A stretch of 8,443 nucleotides of DNA from Acidobacteriaceae bacterium (GTDB lineage Bacteria > Acidobacteriota > Terriglobia > Terriglobales > Acidobacteriaceae), in the NCBI GenBank assembly GCA_030049955.1, contig JASIJX010000130.1, positions 1-8,443 on the forward strand, given 5' to 3'. This document shows, piece after piece, positions 1 through 6,704 of the stretch. Made by a program: the position numbers and the translations under genes. The notes beneath the pieces were generated by a model. That model saw only the letters and a program-made list of their open reading frames with translations, searched no databases and was not told the DNA's origin. How positions within the stretch are numbered: the stretch's first letter is position 1; every line of letters begins with the position of its first letter.

Positions 1-26
1 ATCTGAGATATTCCCCCTCGAACCGC

Positions 27-1322
27 ATGCGCGATTCCGCAATGGGCCAGCCCGATCCGGCATCACACCCGGCTCCGTCTATCGTTGTGGGCGTGACGCA
101 TCCGCAGACCTGCCTCATCCTCGGGCCCCGTCTGCGGGCGCTGCGCGAGGCCGGCTTTTGCGTCACTCTGGTGTGCAGCCCCGGCGAGCTTTTCGACCAG
201 GCTGCCGCCGCCGCAGACGTGGACGCAGTCCCGATCCCCATGAAGCGCGGCATTGCCCCGCTCCGGGATTTTGTTTCGCTGCTGCGTCTCTGTCGGCTTT
301 TGCGCAGGCTTCGCCCGGATATCGTCGAATTCAGCACCCCCAAGGCCGGCCTGCTGGGCACCATAGCCGCTGCGCTGTGCGGCGTGCGACGGCGAGTATA
401 TCTGCTGCGCGGCCTCAAGCTCGAAGGCGCAAGAGGGCTGAAGCGGCGGATGCTTCTTGCTTTCGAACGCCTCGCCTGCCGCTGCGCCCACGTTGTGCTG
501 TCGAACAGCGCCAGTCTGCGCGCGGAGGCTCTTGCCCTGCGGCTTGCGCCTGAAGGCAAGTTGCACGTGCTGGGCTCGGGCAGCAGCATCGGCGTGGATA
601 TTGTCCGCTTTTCTCCTCGCCCAGCAAATGGCCCCGCAGATGGTCTCACGGACGTGCGCGAGCGCCTTGCGATCCCGGCCGGCGCGCCAGTCATCGGATT
701 CGTGGGCCGGCTCACGCGCGACAAGGGGCTGCCCGAGCTGATCGAATCCTTCGAAGCCATTGCCTGCGCCGAACCCGAAGCGCGGTTGCTTCTCGTCGGT
801 TGGTTTGACGCGGCCGAAGACGCGCTCACCGCCGGCCTGCGCGCCCGCATTGAGAGCCATCCGCGCATTTATTGCACGGGCTTCGTCGCCGATGCTGCAC
901 CTTTCTACCGCGCCATGGACCTCATGGTCCTGCCCACCTGGCGCGAGGGATTCCCCAACGCCGTGCTTGAGGCGCAGGCCACGGGCATTCCTGTAGTGAC
1001 CACCTTGTCCACCGGCTCGCGCGACTCCGTTGTTCCGGAGGTGACAGGATTGCTGATCCCTCCCGGCTGCCCGGAAGCCATCACCGAAGCTGTCCTCAAG
1101 TTGCTGCGCTCGCCCGAGCGCCGTCGCCAGATGGGCCTGGCCGCGCGCGAGTGGGTGCGCGAGCACTATAGCGAGCGGCACGTGCTCGGCCTCACCGTCG
1201 CGTTTTACCGGGAACTGGTGAATCTCGGCGAAGATGCGGGTGAGGCCGCCGGCGTTCTTGATGAGGCGATGGCAGCTTCGAGCGGGTGCGGCGGCTCAGA
1301 AACAGGCCTGCTCAGGAGTTGA
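27..1322 (+). CDS. Glycosyltransferase family 4 (CapM-like), possibly 5'-incomplete
   Basis: Retaining GT-B glycosyltransferase that would move a sugar from a nucleotide-sugar donor to a lipid-linked or growing glycan at the cytoplasmic face of the inner membrane, probably for capsule, exopolysaccharide or O-antigen. The N-terminal acceptor domain starts near residue 17. The C-terminal donor domain opens with the family motif FVGRLTRDKG (225-234) and carries the EX7E motif as E307 to E315 within REGFPNAVLEA. The stretch around 98-140 (VEFSTPKAG, then RGLKLEGARGLKRR) resembles CapM/WbnA-type enzymes. The last 30 residues are a low-complexity tail. No Shine-Dalgarno precedes either ATG (27 or 42), and the frame stays open to the window edge, so the true start may lie further left. 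The family is certain; donor, acceptor and product are not. The following 192 bp to the next gene hold no clear terminator. Confidence 0.9.
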   Translation: MRDSAMGQPDPASHPAPSIVVGVTHPQTCLILGPRLRALREAGFCVTLVCSPGELFDQAAAAADVDAVPIPMKRGIAPLRDFVSLLRLCRLLRRLRPDIVEFSTPKAGLLGTIAAALCGVRRRVYLLRGLKLEGARGLKRRMLLAFERLACRCAHVVLSNSASLRAEALALRLAPEGKLHVLGSGSSIGVDIVRFSPRPANGPADGLTDVRERLAIPAGAPVIGFVGRLTRDKGLPELIESFEAIACAEPEARLLLVGWFDAAEDALTAGLRARIESHPRIYCTGFVADAAPFYRAMDLMVLPTWREGFPNAVLEAQATGIPVVTTLSTGSRDSVVPEVTGLLIPPGCPEAITEAVLKLLRSPERRRQMGLAAREWVREHYSERHVLGLTVAFYRELVNLGEDAGEAAGVLDEAMAASSGCGGSETGLLRS

Positions 1323-1497
1323 GATTGTGTCCGGCAACTGTTGCTGAACCGGTATCTGCCCTGACCCTGTTGAGTGAGATCATTATCGCCAATGCGCTCA
1401 TCGAAGCCGATGACGGCAGACGCCACGCGCTCGGGACTTATTCACTGTGATCTCTGCTACTGTATCTTCGCAGGGCTGGAGAAGTGACCTTCGCCGG

Positions 1498-1505
1498 AAA
1501 GGAGA
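1498..1505 (+). promoter_or_regulatory. Shine-Dalgarno of the catalase-like gene
   Basis: AAAGGAGA lies 9-10 nt upstream of the ATG at 1515. It supports that ATG as the start and argues against the overlapping out-of-frame ORF that begins at 1447. I see no convincing -35/-10 pair in 1323-1497, though AT-richer sequence at 1437-1468 is the likeliest promoter area. Confidence 0.75.
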
Positions 1506-1514
1506 AAATTTCCG

Positions 1515-2486
1515 ATGCCATTACCAAAGGATGAACGCGTCGTCCAACTCGCTCGCGACCTCCTGCAACAGTTCGATCAAATCTTCGGTGAGCATCCCGG
1601 ATTTCGTCCGGCCCACGCCAAGGGCCTGATGCTCACCGGCGTCTTTCAGCCGGCGCCCCAGGCGCAGTCCCTCACCCGGGCGCCACATGTGCAGCGCGCG
1701 TCAACGCCGGTCACGGCGCGATTCTCTGACTCCACCGGATTTCCGCAAATCCCTGACAATTCGCCCGATGCCAATCCACGCGGCTTTGCCATTCGCTTCA
1801 ATCTCGCCGAGCATGTGCACACCGACATTGTGAGCCACTCTACCAACGGATTTCCTGTCCGCGACGGTTACAGATTTCTGGAGTTCCTCCGCGCCCTCGC
1901 TGCGAGCGGACCCGACGTTCCTTCGCCCAAGCCCATAGAGCAGTTTCTCGGCTCCCATCCCGCAGCGCTGGCTTTCGTCCAGACCCCCAAGCCGTTTCCC
2001 ACCAGCCTTGCGCGAGAGACGTACTTCGCCGTCACCGCATTCGCATTCACCAACGCTGCCGGGCAAACCAGGTTTGGACGCTACCGCATCCTGCCTGAGC
2101 TGGGCAACGATTTCTTCACCGCCGAGCAGGCCGCGAAGCTGCCGGAGAATTACCACTACGACGAGATCCGCGAACGCGTCGCGAAGCAGCCGATCCGCTT
2201 CCGGATCGTTGTGCAGCTGGCCGATGCCGCCGACACCGTCGACGACGCTACCGTGCACTGGCCGGAAAGCCGCGAGCAGGTGGACTTGGGAACGGTGGAG
2301 CTGACTCAGGTGATGCCGGATTCGCTGGCCCAGCAGCAGCACATCATCTTCGATCCCATCCCCCGCGTGGACGGCATCGAGCCCTCCGCCGATCCGTTGC
2401 TGGAGCTGCGCGCCGCCATCTACCTGCTCAGCGGAAGACGCCGCCGGGCGGCAGCTGCAAACAGCAGCGCCGGCTATGCAGCTTAG
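1515..2486 (+). CDS. Small catalase-related haem peroxidase (SrpA-like)
   Basis: Haem protein of the catalase-related peroxidase subfamily, expected to use hydrogen peroxide or organic peroxides; true catalase activity is often weak in these short forms. At 323 aa it is much shorter than classical catalases (about 480-750 aa) and keeps mainly the haem-binding core. Visible landmarks are the distal His region HAKG (His34), the core motif from VTARFSDSTGFP to NPRGFAIRF (66-95), an Asn in STNGFPVRD (Asn111) where catalases carry the distal Asn, and a C-terminal RAAIY (Arg299, Tyr303) matching the R-x-x-x-Y proximal haem ligand pattern. There is no signal peptide, so it is probably cytosolic. The Arg/Ala-rich C-terminus has no NADPH-binding or flavodoxin-like domain. 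It stands alone on its strand and converges on ppk1. The family is confident; the physiological substrate is unknown. Confidence 0.9.
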   Translation: MPLPKDERVVQLARDLLQQFDQIFGEHPGFRPAHAKGLMLTGVFQPAPQAQSLTRAPHVQRASTPVTARFSDSTGFPQIPDNSPDANPRGFAIRFNLAEHVHTDIVSHSTNGFPVRDGYRFLEFLRALAASGPDVPSPKPIEQFLGSHPAALAFVQTPKPFPTSLARETYFAVTAFAFTNAAGQTRFGRYRILPELGNDFFTAEQAAKLPENYHYDEIRERVAKQPIRFRIVVQLADAADTVDDATVHWPESREQVDLGTVELTQVMPDSLAQQQHIIFDPIPRVDGIEPSADPLLELRAAIYLLSGRRRRAAAANSSAGYAA

Positions 2487-2495
2487 GCCAGTACC

Positions 2496-4664
2496 TCAAT
2501 CCGCCGCGCTGGCGCGAGCCGCCACTTTGCGCGACCGCACCGGCGCGGGCGGCTTGCGTTCCTGCGGAATCGCGTCAAGATCGGCCTTGCCCTCGGCAAG
2601 CTGCATCAGGAATTCCTGGCTGGAGAATGCAGCCGCATCCTTCATAGCCTTGCCGGCGCGCACATAGCTGCCGTCGGGCTGCTGCAGCCGTGCCTTCACG
2701 GTATCGGCAAGGTACGCGGGAAGAATCTCGTCGCGGATGCGCGCCACCGCCGCCGCATCGCGCACCGGGAAGACCACCTCGCAGCGCTCAAATAGGTTGC
2801 GCGGCATCCAGTCGGCTGAGCCGAGATAGAACTCGTCGTTGCCGTCGTTCGAAAAATAAAAAATGCGCGAGTGCTCGAGGAACCGCCCGACGATCGACCG
2901 CACCCGGATGCGCTCCGACAATCCCTTCACTCCGGGCCGCAGTATGCTCAGGCCGCGAACAATCAGGTCGATCTCCACGCCCGCCTGCGAAGCCTGATAG
3001 AGCGCCTCTACGACCGAAGGTTCGAGCAGCGCATTCATCTTGGCAACGATGCGCGCCGGCCTTCCTGCCTGGGCGTGTTCGGATTCACGGCGAATGAGAC
3101 GCAGGAAACTCTCAGCCATGGTCAGCGGCGCCACCAGCAGCGGGCTGTAGTCGTCCAGCTCCGCGTGTGCCGTCAGGTAATTGAAGACCATATGCACGCG
3201 CTCGGTGATCTGCGGATCGCTGGTGAGCAGGCTCAGGTCGGTGTAAAAGCGCGCCGTCACGGGGTTGTAGTTGCCCGTGCCCAGGTGGCAATAGCGCCGC
3301 GTCACGCCGTCTTCATCCCGCCGCACCAGCATCGCCAGCTTGCAGTGCGTCTTCAATCCAACCACGCCATGGAAGACCTGCACGCCCGCGTCCTCCATGC
3401 TCCGCGCCCAGCGGATATTCGAAGCCTCGTCGAAGCGCGCCATCAGTTCCACTACCACCGTGGCTTCCTTGGTCGCGCCGGCTTCGGTCAGCGCGCGGAA
3501 CATCGGCGAGTCATGGCTGGTGCGGTAAAGCGTCTGCTTCAGCGTCACCACGGCAGGGTCCTGCGCGCCCTGCTGCACAAAATCCACCACCGCATCGTAG
3601 GAATCGTACGGATGGTGCAGCAAAATGTCGCGATGCCGCAGCTCGTCGAAGATGCCAGTCGATTTGCGGCTCAGCACGAGCGGCTTGGGCGTGAAGGGCT
3701 GGAACTTCAGATCGGGCCGCGGCACATCCTCATAAAAGAACATGAGGCGCGACAAGTTCACCGGCCCCTCGCTGCGGCACACCTGGCTCTCTTCGAGCTC
3801 GAAATTCACGCGCAGCCGCTCCAGAATCTCCGGATCGGCGCCGGCCTCGATCTCCAACCGCACCGCATCGCCCTTGCGCCGGTTGTGCAGCTCCACGCGG
3901 ATGGTTTCGAGCAGCGAGCGCGCTTCTTCTTCTTCGAAATAAAGATTCGAGTTGCGCGTGACGCGGAACGAGGCGTGCGCCAGCACTTCATAGCCCCTGT
4001 ACATGCCGGCCAGGTGCTCCACAATGAGCTGCAGAAGCAGCATGTAGTCCCAGTGGCCACGCTCGGCCGGCAGTCGCACAAACCGCGGCAGCGCGCGCGG
4101 CACTGTCACCACTCCCAGCACCTGCGGCCCGGACCTGCGCCTCTTGGGCCGGAGCAGGAGCGCCAGGCACAGCGCCTTGTTCAGCACGCGCGGAAACGGG
4201 TGAGCCGGATCGATCGAGATCGGCGTCAGCAACGGATCTACTTCGCGCTGGAAATAATCGTGCGCAAACGCCTGCGCCTCGGCGCTCATCTCGTCCCAGT
4301 CGAGCAGGCGAATGCCTTCCTTGCGCATCGCCGGCAACAGGAGCTGGTTCCAGCAGCGGTACTGCATCGCCACAAATGCGTGCATGTCTGCAGAAAGCTC
4401 TGCCAGAGACTCGTCGGGCCGCAGACCGTCATAGCCCGGCTCGCGAAAGCCGTCTTCAATCCGCTGCATCAGCCCTGCCTGGCGCACCTCCACGTACTCG
4501 TCCAGGTTGGAGCCGGTGATGGCAAGAAATTTGACCCGCTCCAGCAGGGGATTGGCCGGGTCCTCGGCTTCTTCAAGCACACGCCGGTTGAACTCCATCC
4601 ACGAGTGATCGCGGCCGTTGAAGAGCTTGACTTTGGTCCGGGACGTATTCCGGGTCGTTGCCAT
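2496..4664 (-). CDS. ppk1: Polyphosphate kinase 1
   Basis: Catalyses reversible transfer of the ATP gamma-phosphate onto polyphosphate chains, a store used in stress and starvation responses. The 722 aa length is normal for Ppk1. The N-terminal domain begins at RDHSWMEFNRRVLEEA (18-33), which fixes the reading near the ATG at 4664. A middle domain follows (about 130-320), then two phospholipase-D-like C-terminal domains. The first contains HHPYDSYDAVVDF (350-362), LKQTLYRTS (375-383) and KTHCK with the autophosphorylated His440 (E. coli His435). The second contains IRVRSIVGRFLEHSRI with the second catalytic His598 (E. coli His592). The C-terminal tail past about 690 is basic and low-complexity. 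No strong Shine-Dalgarno precedes the start. A phosphate-regulated promoter is common for ppk, but I could not make out a Pho box. A 620-codon open frame on the opposite strand is a codon-bias shadow. Confidence 0.97.
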   Translation of the reverse strand: MATTRNTSRTKVKLFNGRDHSWMEFNRRVLEEAEDPANPLLERVKFLAITGSNLDEYVEVRQAGLMQRIEDGFREPGYDGLRPDESLAELSADMHAFVAMQYRCWNQLLLPAMRKEGIRLLDWDEMSAEAQAFAHDYFQREVDPLLTPISIDPAHPFPRVLNKALCLALLLRPKRRRSGPQVLGVVTVPRALPRFVRLPAERGHWDYMLLLQLIVEHLAGMYRGYEVLAHASFRVTRNSNLYFEEEEARSLLETIRVELHNRRKGDAVRLEIEAGADPEILERLRVNFELEESQVCRSEGPVNLSRLMFFYEDVPRPDLKFQPFTPKPLVLSRKSTGIFDELRHRDILLHHPYDSYDAVVDFVQQGAQDPAVVTLKQTLYRTSHDSPMFRALTEAGATKEATVVVELMARFDEASNIRWARSMEDAGVQVFHGVVGLKTHCKLAMLVRRDEDGVTRRYCHLGTGNYNPVTARFYTDLSLLTSDPQITERVHMVFNYLTAHAELDDYSPLLVAPLTMAESFLRLIRRESEHAQAGRPARIVAKMNALLEPSVVEALYQASQAGVEIDLIVRGLSILRPGVKGLSERIRVRSIVGRFLEHSRIFYFSNDGNDEFYLGSADWMPRNLFERCEVVFPVRDAAAVARIRDEILPAYLADTVKARLQQPDGSYVRAGKAMKDAAAFSSQEFLMQLAEGKADLDAIPQERKPPAPVRSRKVAARASAAD

Positions 4665-4984
4665 TGCAGGGGCGTCCGTTCGCTGTGTTGGCAGTCTACC
4701 GCGTCGGGCTGCCCCTCCGCACTGTCCGGATGAGGGTGCCCGAAGGGAACGCCTACAGATAGAAATTGGGCTCGTCCGCAGATCGGATATTGGCGATCGA
4801 TTCAGGGTTGAATCCCGCCGCTGCTTCCCGTGACAGCGGCACGCATCGTTGTGCCGGCCCCGCGGCCTACGGCATCGAAAATGGGCCCGAATGGGCGCTA
4901 CGCGGCCATGGGCCGGCCCGCAAATATGCTTTATTCGCTGTCACCATCCGCTAAACTAGAAATTTGAGAACCGCAGCGGAACCT

Positions 4985-5006
4985 CTGTGCATCCATTGAT
5001 GTACAG
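4985..5006. promoter_or_regulatory. 22-bp dyad in the leader of the efflux operon
   Basis: The half sites CTGTGCAT (4985-4992) and ATGTACAG (4999-5006) are inverted copies matching at 7 of 8 positions, with a 6-bp centre. As DNA this has the size and symmetry of a dimeric repressor operator (TetR, MarR or PadR class), usual for efflux genes, and it sits about 28 bp past the candidate -10. As RNA it would fold into an 8-bp, fairly weak hairpin followed 3 nt later by five Ts (5010-5014), so an attenuator is the alternative reading. No regulator gene lies in the window. Confidence 0.4.
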
Positions 5007-5028
5007 CACTTTTTCCGGCGGTTCGTCA

Positions 5029-5056
5029 TCCGATTCGAACACGCTCCGATTCGAGC
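5029..5056. repeat. Direct repeat just upstream of the tolC-like gene
   Basis: Two copies of TCCGATTCGA(A/G)C, at 5029-5040 and 5045-5056, match at 11 of 12 positions with a 16-bp period. The first copy also forms a small inverted repeat with GTTCG at 5021-5025. They end 25 bp before the chosen ATG. They could be tandem binding sites or part of an mRNA leader fold; no function can be assigned. Confidence 0.5.
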
Positions 5057-5081
5057 AAGGTTGATCTTGTCCAAACCACCC

Positions 5082-6638
5082 ATGATGAAGACAATTCGAC
5101 CCTCTGTGGCCGGCCTCATCTTTGCCGGCGTGCTGGTGTCGACGGCGGGAGCGCCTCTGGCGCACGCGCAGCAGCAGGGAACCTCGCCGGCTCAGGCCGG
5201 GTCGCCGGCCCAAAATGCGACAGGATCATCGACCGGAGCGCCCTCCGTCCCGTCCACGGTATCCAGCGGCGGCCCGAGCATTCCTGTCACCGGTGCGCCC
5301 GGCTTGCCAACCCCGGTCCCTGTCGGCCCAACTTCCGGCTCGTTTCAGGGTTCGGTGCCGCAGGGCACCGCCACTGCACAAACCATCGGTCTTTCACTCG
5401 ACGACGCCATCCAGCGCGGCCTCCAGGCCAACCTCGGCCTCATTCTCAGCGGCACGCAAACCGCGGCGGCGCGCGCGCAGCGGCTCAACGAGCTGCAGTC
5501 GCTGCTGCCCGGCATCGACTTTGCCGGGAAAGAAAGCGTCCAGCAGGTTTACCTGCCGGCCGAGGGCCTTCGTCTGCCAGGGTTTCCCACCATTATCGGC
5601 CCCTTCGCCTTCGTAGACCTCCGCGCCTATTTCAGCTGGTCGGTCGCCGATCTTTCTTCCATACACAACTACCTGGCCTCGCGCCACAACTTTGCCGGCG
5701 CGCAATTATCAGCCGAAGACGCCCGCGACATGGTGGTCCTGACCGTCGGCAACGCCTACCTGCTGGTGCTCGCCGACCAGGCCCGCGTCGCCGATTCTGA
5801 AGCGCAGGTGGCCACCTCCAAGGTTTCGCTCGATCAGGCCGACGACAGACACGAGGCGGGCACGGCGCCACTGCTCGACGTGCTGCGCGCCCGTGTCGAT
5901 TATCAGTCGCTCGAGCAGCAGCTCATCGCCGCGCGCAATTCGCTCGAAAAAGACAAGCTGGCTCTCGCTCGCACCATCGGCCTGCCCGTCGCGCAGCCGT
6001 TCACTCTCACCGAGCAGGCGCCGTACGCCGTCTTCGATCAGATTAACCTCGACGAGCTCCTCAAACAGGCTCAGGATAACCGTAAGGATCTGGCCGCCAT
6101 GGTGGAGCAGTCCGCGGCGGCTGTGGAGCAGCGAAAAGCGGCCAGCGCAGCCCGGCTGCCGGTCATCAGCGTCAACGTCGACTACGGTGTCATCGGCATC
6201 ACGCTCAATCAGTCGCACGGCACCGTGGATGCGACCGGAGCCGTGACTGTGCCCATCTTCGAGGAGTATGGCCTGCGCGGCCAGGCCGAGCAGGCGCAGG
6301 CCCAGCTCGACGCTGCCCAGGCGCAGTTGAGCGACAAGCGCGCGCAGATTGACGCCGACGTTCGCGACGCGCTTCTCGACATCGCCGCGGCCCAAAAGCA
6401 AGTGGATGTTGCCCGGTCGAGCGTGGACCTGGCCAATGAAGCGCTCAAGGAAGCACAGGAGCGCTATGTGAACGGAGTCAGCGACAATCTGGCCGTCAGC
6501 CAGGCGCAACAGTCCGTTGCTCAGGCCGAGGATCAGTACGTCGCCAGTCTTTACCGCGATAACGTGGCCAAGCTGAGTCTTGCCCGCGCGCTGGGGGCAG
6601 CCCAAAATTATCGCAAGTATCTGGGAGACCACCCGTGA
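5082..6638 (+). CDS. TolC-family outer membrane efflux protein
   Basis: Outer-membrane and periplasmic channel of a tripartite exporter, expected to trimerise and dock with the adaptor encoded next. From the ATG at 5082 the protein has 518 residues. Residues 1-29 are a signal peptide (MMKTIR, hydrophobic core, AHA then QQQ), followed by about 70 Pro/Ser/Thr/Gly-rich residues, probably disordered. The channel domain begins at LSLDDAIQRGL (about 104) and shows the two TolC repeats: the first includes RHEAGTAPLLDVLRARV (256-272), the second the long Ala/Gln coiled-coil stretch and ERYVNGVSDNLAVSQAQ (460-476). Start choice is uncertain: in-frame TTG codons at 5061 and 5067 would lengthen it, and only 5067 has an AAGG at useful spacing (6 nt), but ATG-ATG at 5082/5085 gives the most normal signal peptide. 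It is probably co-transcribed with the adaptor 66 bp downstream. Confidence 0.93.
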   Translation: MMKTIRPSVAGLIFAGVLVSTAGAPLAHAQQQGTSPAQAGSPAQNATGSSTGAPSVPSTVSSGGPSIPVTGAPGLPTPVPVGPTSGSFQGSVPQGTATAQTIGLSLDDAIQRGLQANLGLILSGTQTAAARAQRLNELQSLLPGIDFAGKESVQQVYLPAEGLRLPGFPTIIGPFAFVDLRAYFSWSVADLSSIHNYLASRHNFAGAQLSAEDARDMVVLTVGNAYLLVLADQARVADSEAQVATSKVSLDQADDRHEAGTAPLLDVLRARVDYQSLEQQLIAARNSLEKDKLALARTIGLPVAQPFTLTEQAPYAVFDQINLDELLKQAQDNRKDLAAMVEQSAAAVEQRKAASAARLPVISVNVDYGVIGITLNQSHGTVDATGAVTVPIFEEYGLRGQAEQAQAQLDAAQAQLSDKRAQIDADVRDALLDIAAAQKQVDVARSSVDLANEALKEAQERYVNGVSDNLAVSQAQQSVAQAEDQYVASLYRDNVAKLSLARALGAAQNYRKYLGDHP

Positions 6639-6672
6639 ACGCGCCCGTCTTGCCGGGCATGAGAAAAACAGC

Positions 6673-6689
6673 ATCGCGGGTTTCGCGAT
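6673..6689 (+). promoter_or_regulatory. Hairpin abutting the adaptor's ribosome binding site
   Basis: ATCGCG (6673-6678) and CGCGAT (6684-6689) form a perfect 6-bp stem with a 5-nt loop, ending 1 nt before the AGGAGG. There is no T-run after it, so it is not an intrinsic terminator. It could stabilise the downstream mRNA or influence ribosome access. Confidence 0.35.
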
Positions 6690-6690
6690 T

Positions 6691-6696
6691 AGGAGG
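6691..6696 (+). promoter_or_regulatory. Consensus Shine-Dalgarno of the emrA-like gene
   Basis: AGGAGG lies 8 nt before the GTG at 6705. This decides the non-ATG start: no ATG follows in frame until far inside the protein, and GTG is the first codon after the signal. Confidence 0.85.
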
Positions 6697-6704
6697 GAAA
6701 TAAA

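Larger units (their letters stand above)
4665..5060. other. Divergent intergenic region between ppk1 and the efflux operon
   Basis: This 396-bp gap should hold promoters for both divergent units, and I find no credible gene in it. Visible structure: a perfect 7-bp stem GCCGCTG/CAGCGGC (4817-4823 with 4834-4840); an overlapping alternative stem GGCAC/GTGCC (4838-4842 with 4851-4855), so the two are mutually exclusive; a near-duplicate 10-mer at 4880-4889 and 4890-4899 (AATGGGC core); and a 10-bp palindrome GGGCCGGCCC at 4910-4919. Composition then switches to AT-richer DNA at 4921-4970, where TTTATT (4930-4935) and TAAACT (4952-4957), spaced 16 bp, make a weak candidate promoter reading towards tolC. 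The promoter call is only suggestive. On the minus strand I could not identify a ppk1 promoter. Confidence 0.6.
6635..6703 (+). other. Possible 22-codon bridging ORF between tolC-like and emrA-like genes
   Basis: A GTG at 6635 overlaps the tolC-like stop (GTGA) and is preceded by GGGAG at 6623-6627 with a 7-nt spacer. The frame runs 22 codons to a TAA at 6701-6703, one base before the GTG start of the adaptor, and contains the adaptor's Shine-Dalgarno. The peptide would be basic (three Arg, two Lys, no acidic residue). It may be chance, or it may serve for translational coupling. There is no homology I recognise. It also contains a GCCCG/CGGGC hairpin (6643-6647 with 6654-6658). Confidence 0.25.

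Noticed and set aside
63..1181. 372-codon minus-strand open frame opposite the glycosyltransferase
   Set aside because: The plus strand has clear GT4 motifs including EX7E; the antisense product is compositionally odd and matches nothing I know.
1331..1347. Palindrome GCAACTGTTGC after the glycosyltransferase as a terminator
   Set aside because: The hairpin would have a 1-nt loop and no T-run, so it cannot work as an intrinsic terminator as drawn.
1447..1629. 60-codon plus-strand ORF ahead of and overlapping the catalase-like gene
   Set aside because: It contains the peroxidase's Shine-Dalgarno, overlaps it out of frame, and has no ribosome site of its own.
2871..4733. 620-codon open frame on the plus strand opposite ppk1
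   Set aside because: It is antisense to a clearly recognisable Ppk1 with both catalytic histidines. The product is His/Arg/Gln-rich with no family motif, as expected when the opposite strand of a GC-rich gene lacks stops.
4618..4954. Short plus-strand ORFs in the ppk1/tolC gap (4618-4833, 4766-4954)
   Set aside because: No ribosome sites, no recognisable protein features, and their composition follows the hairpin-rich noncoding DNA.
5021..5056. GATTCGAAC resembling a tRNA T-loop
   Set aside because: There is no acceptor stem, D-arm or anticodon arm at the right distances on either strand.
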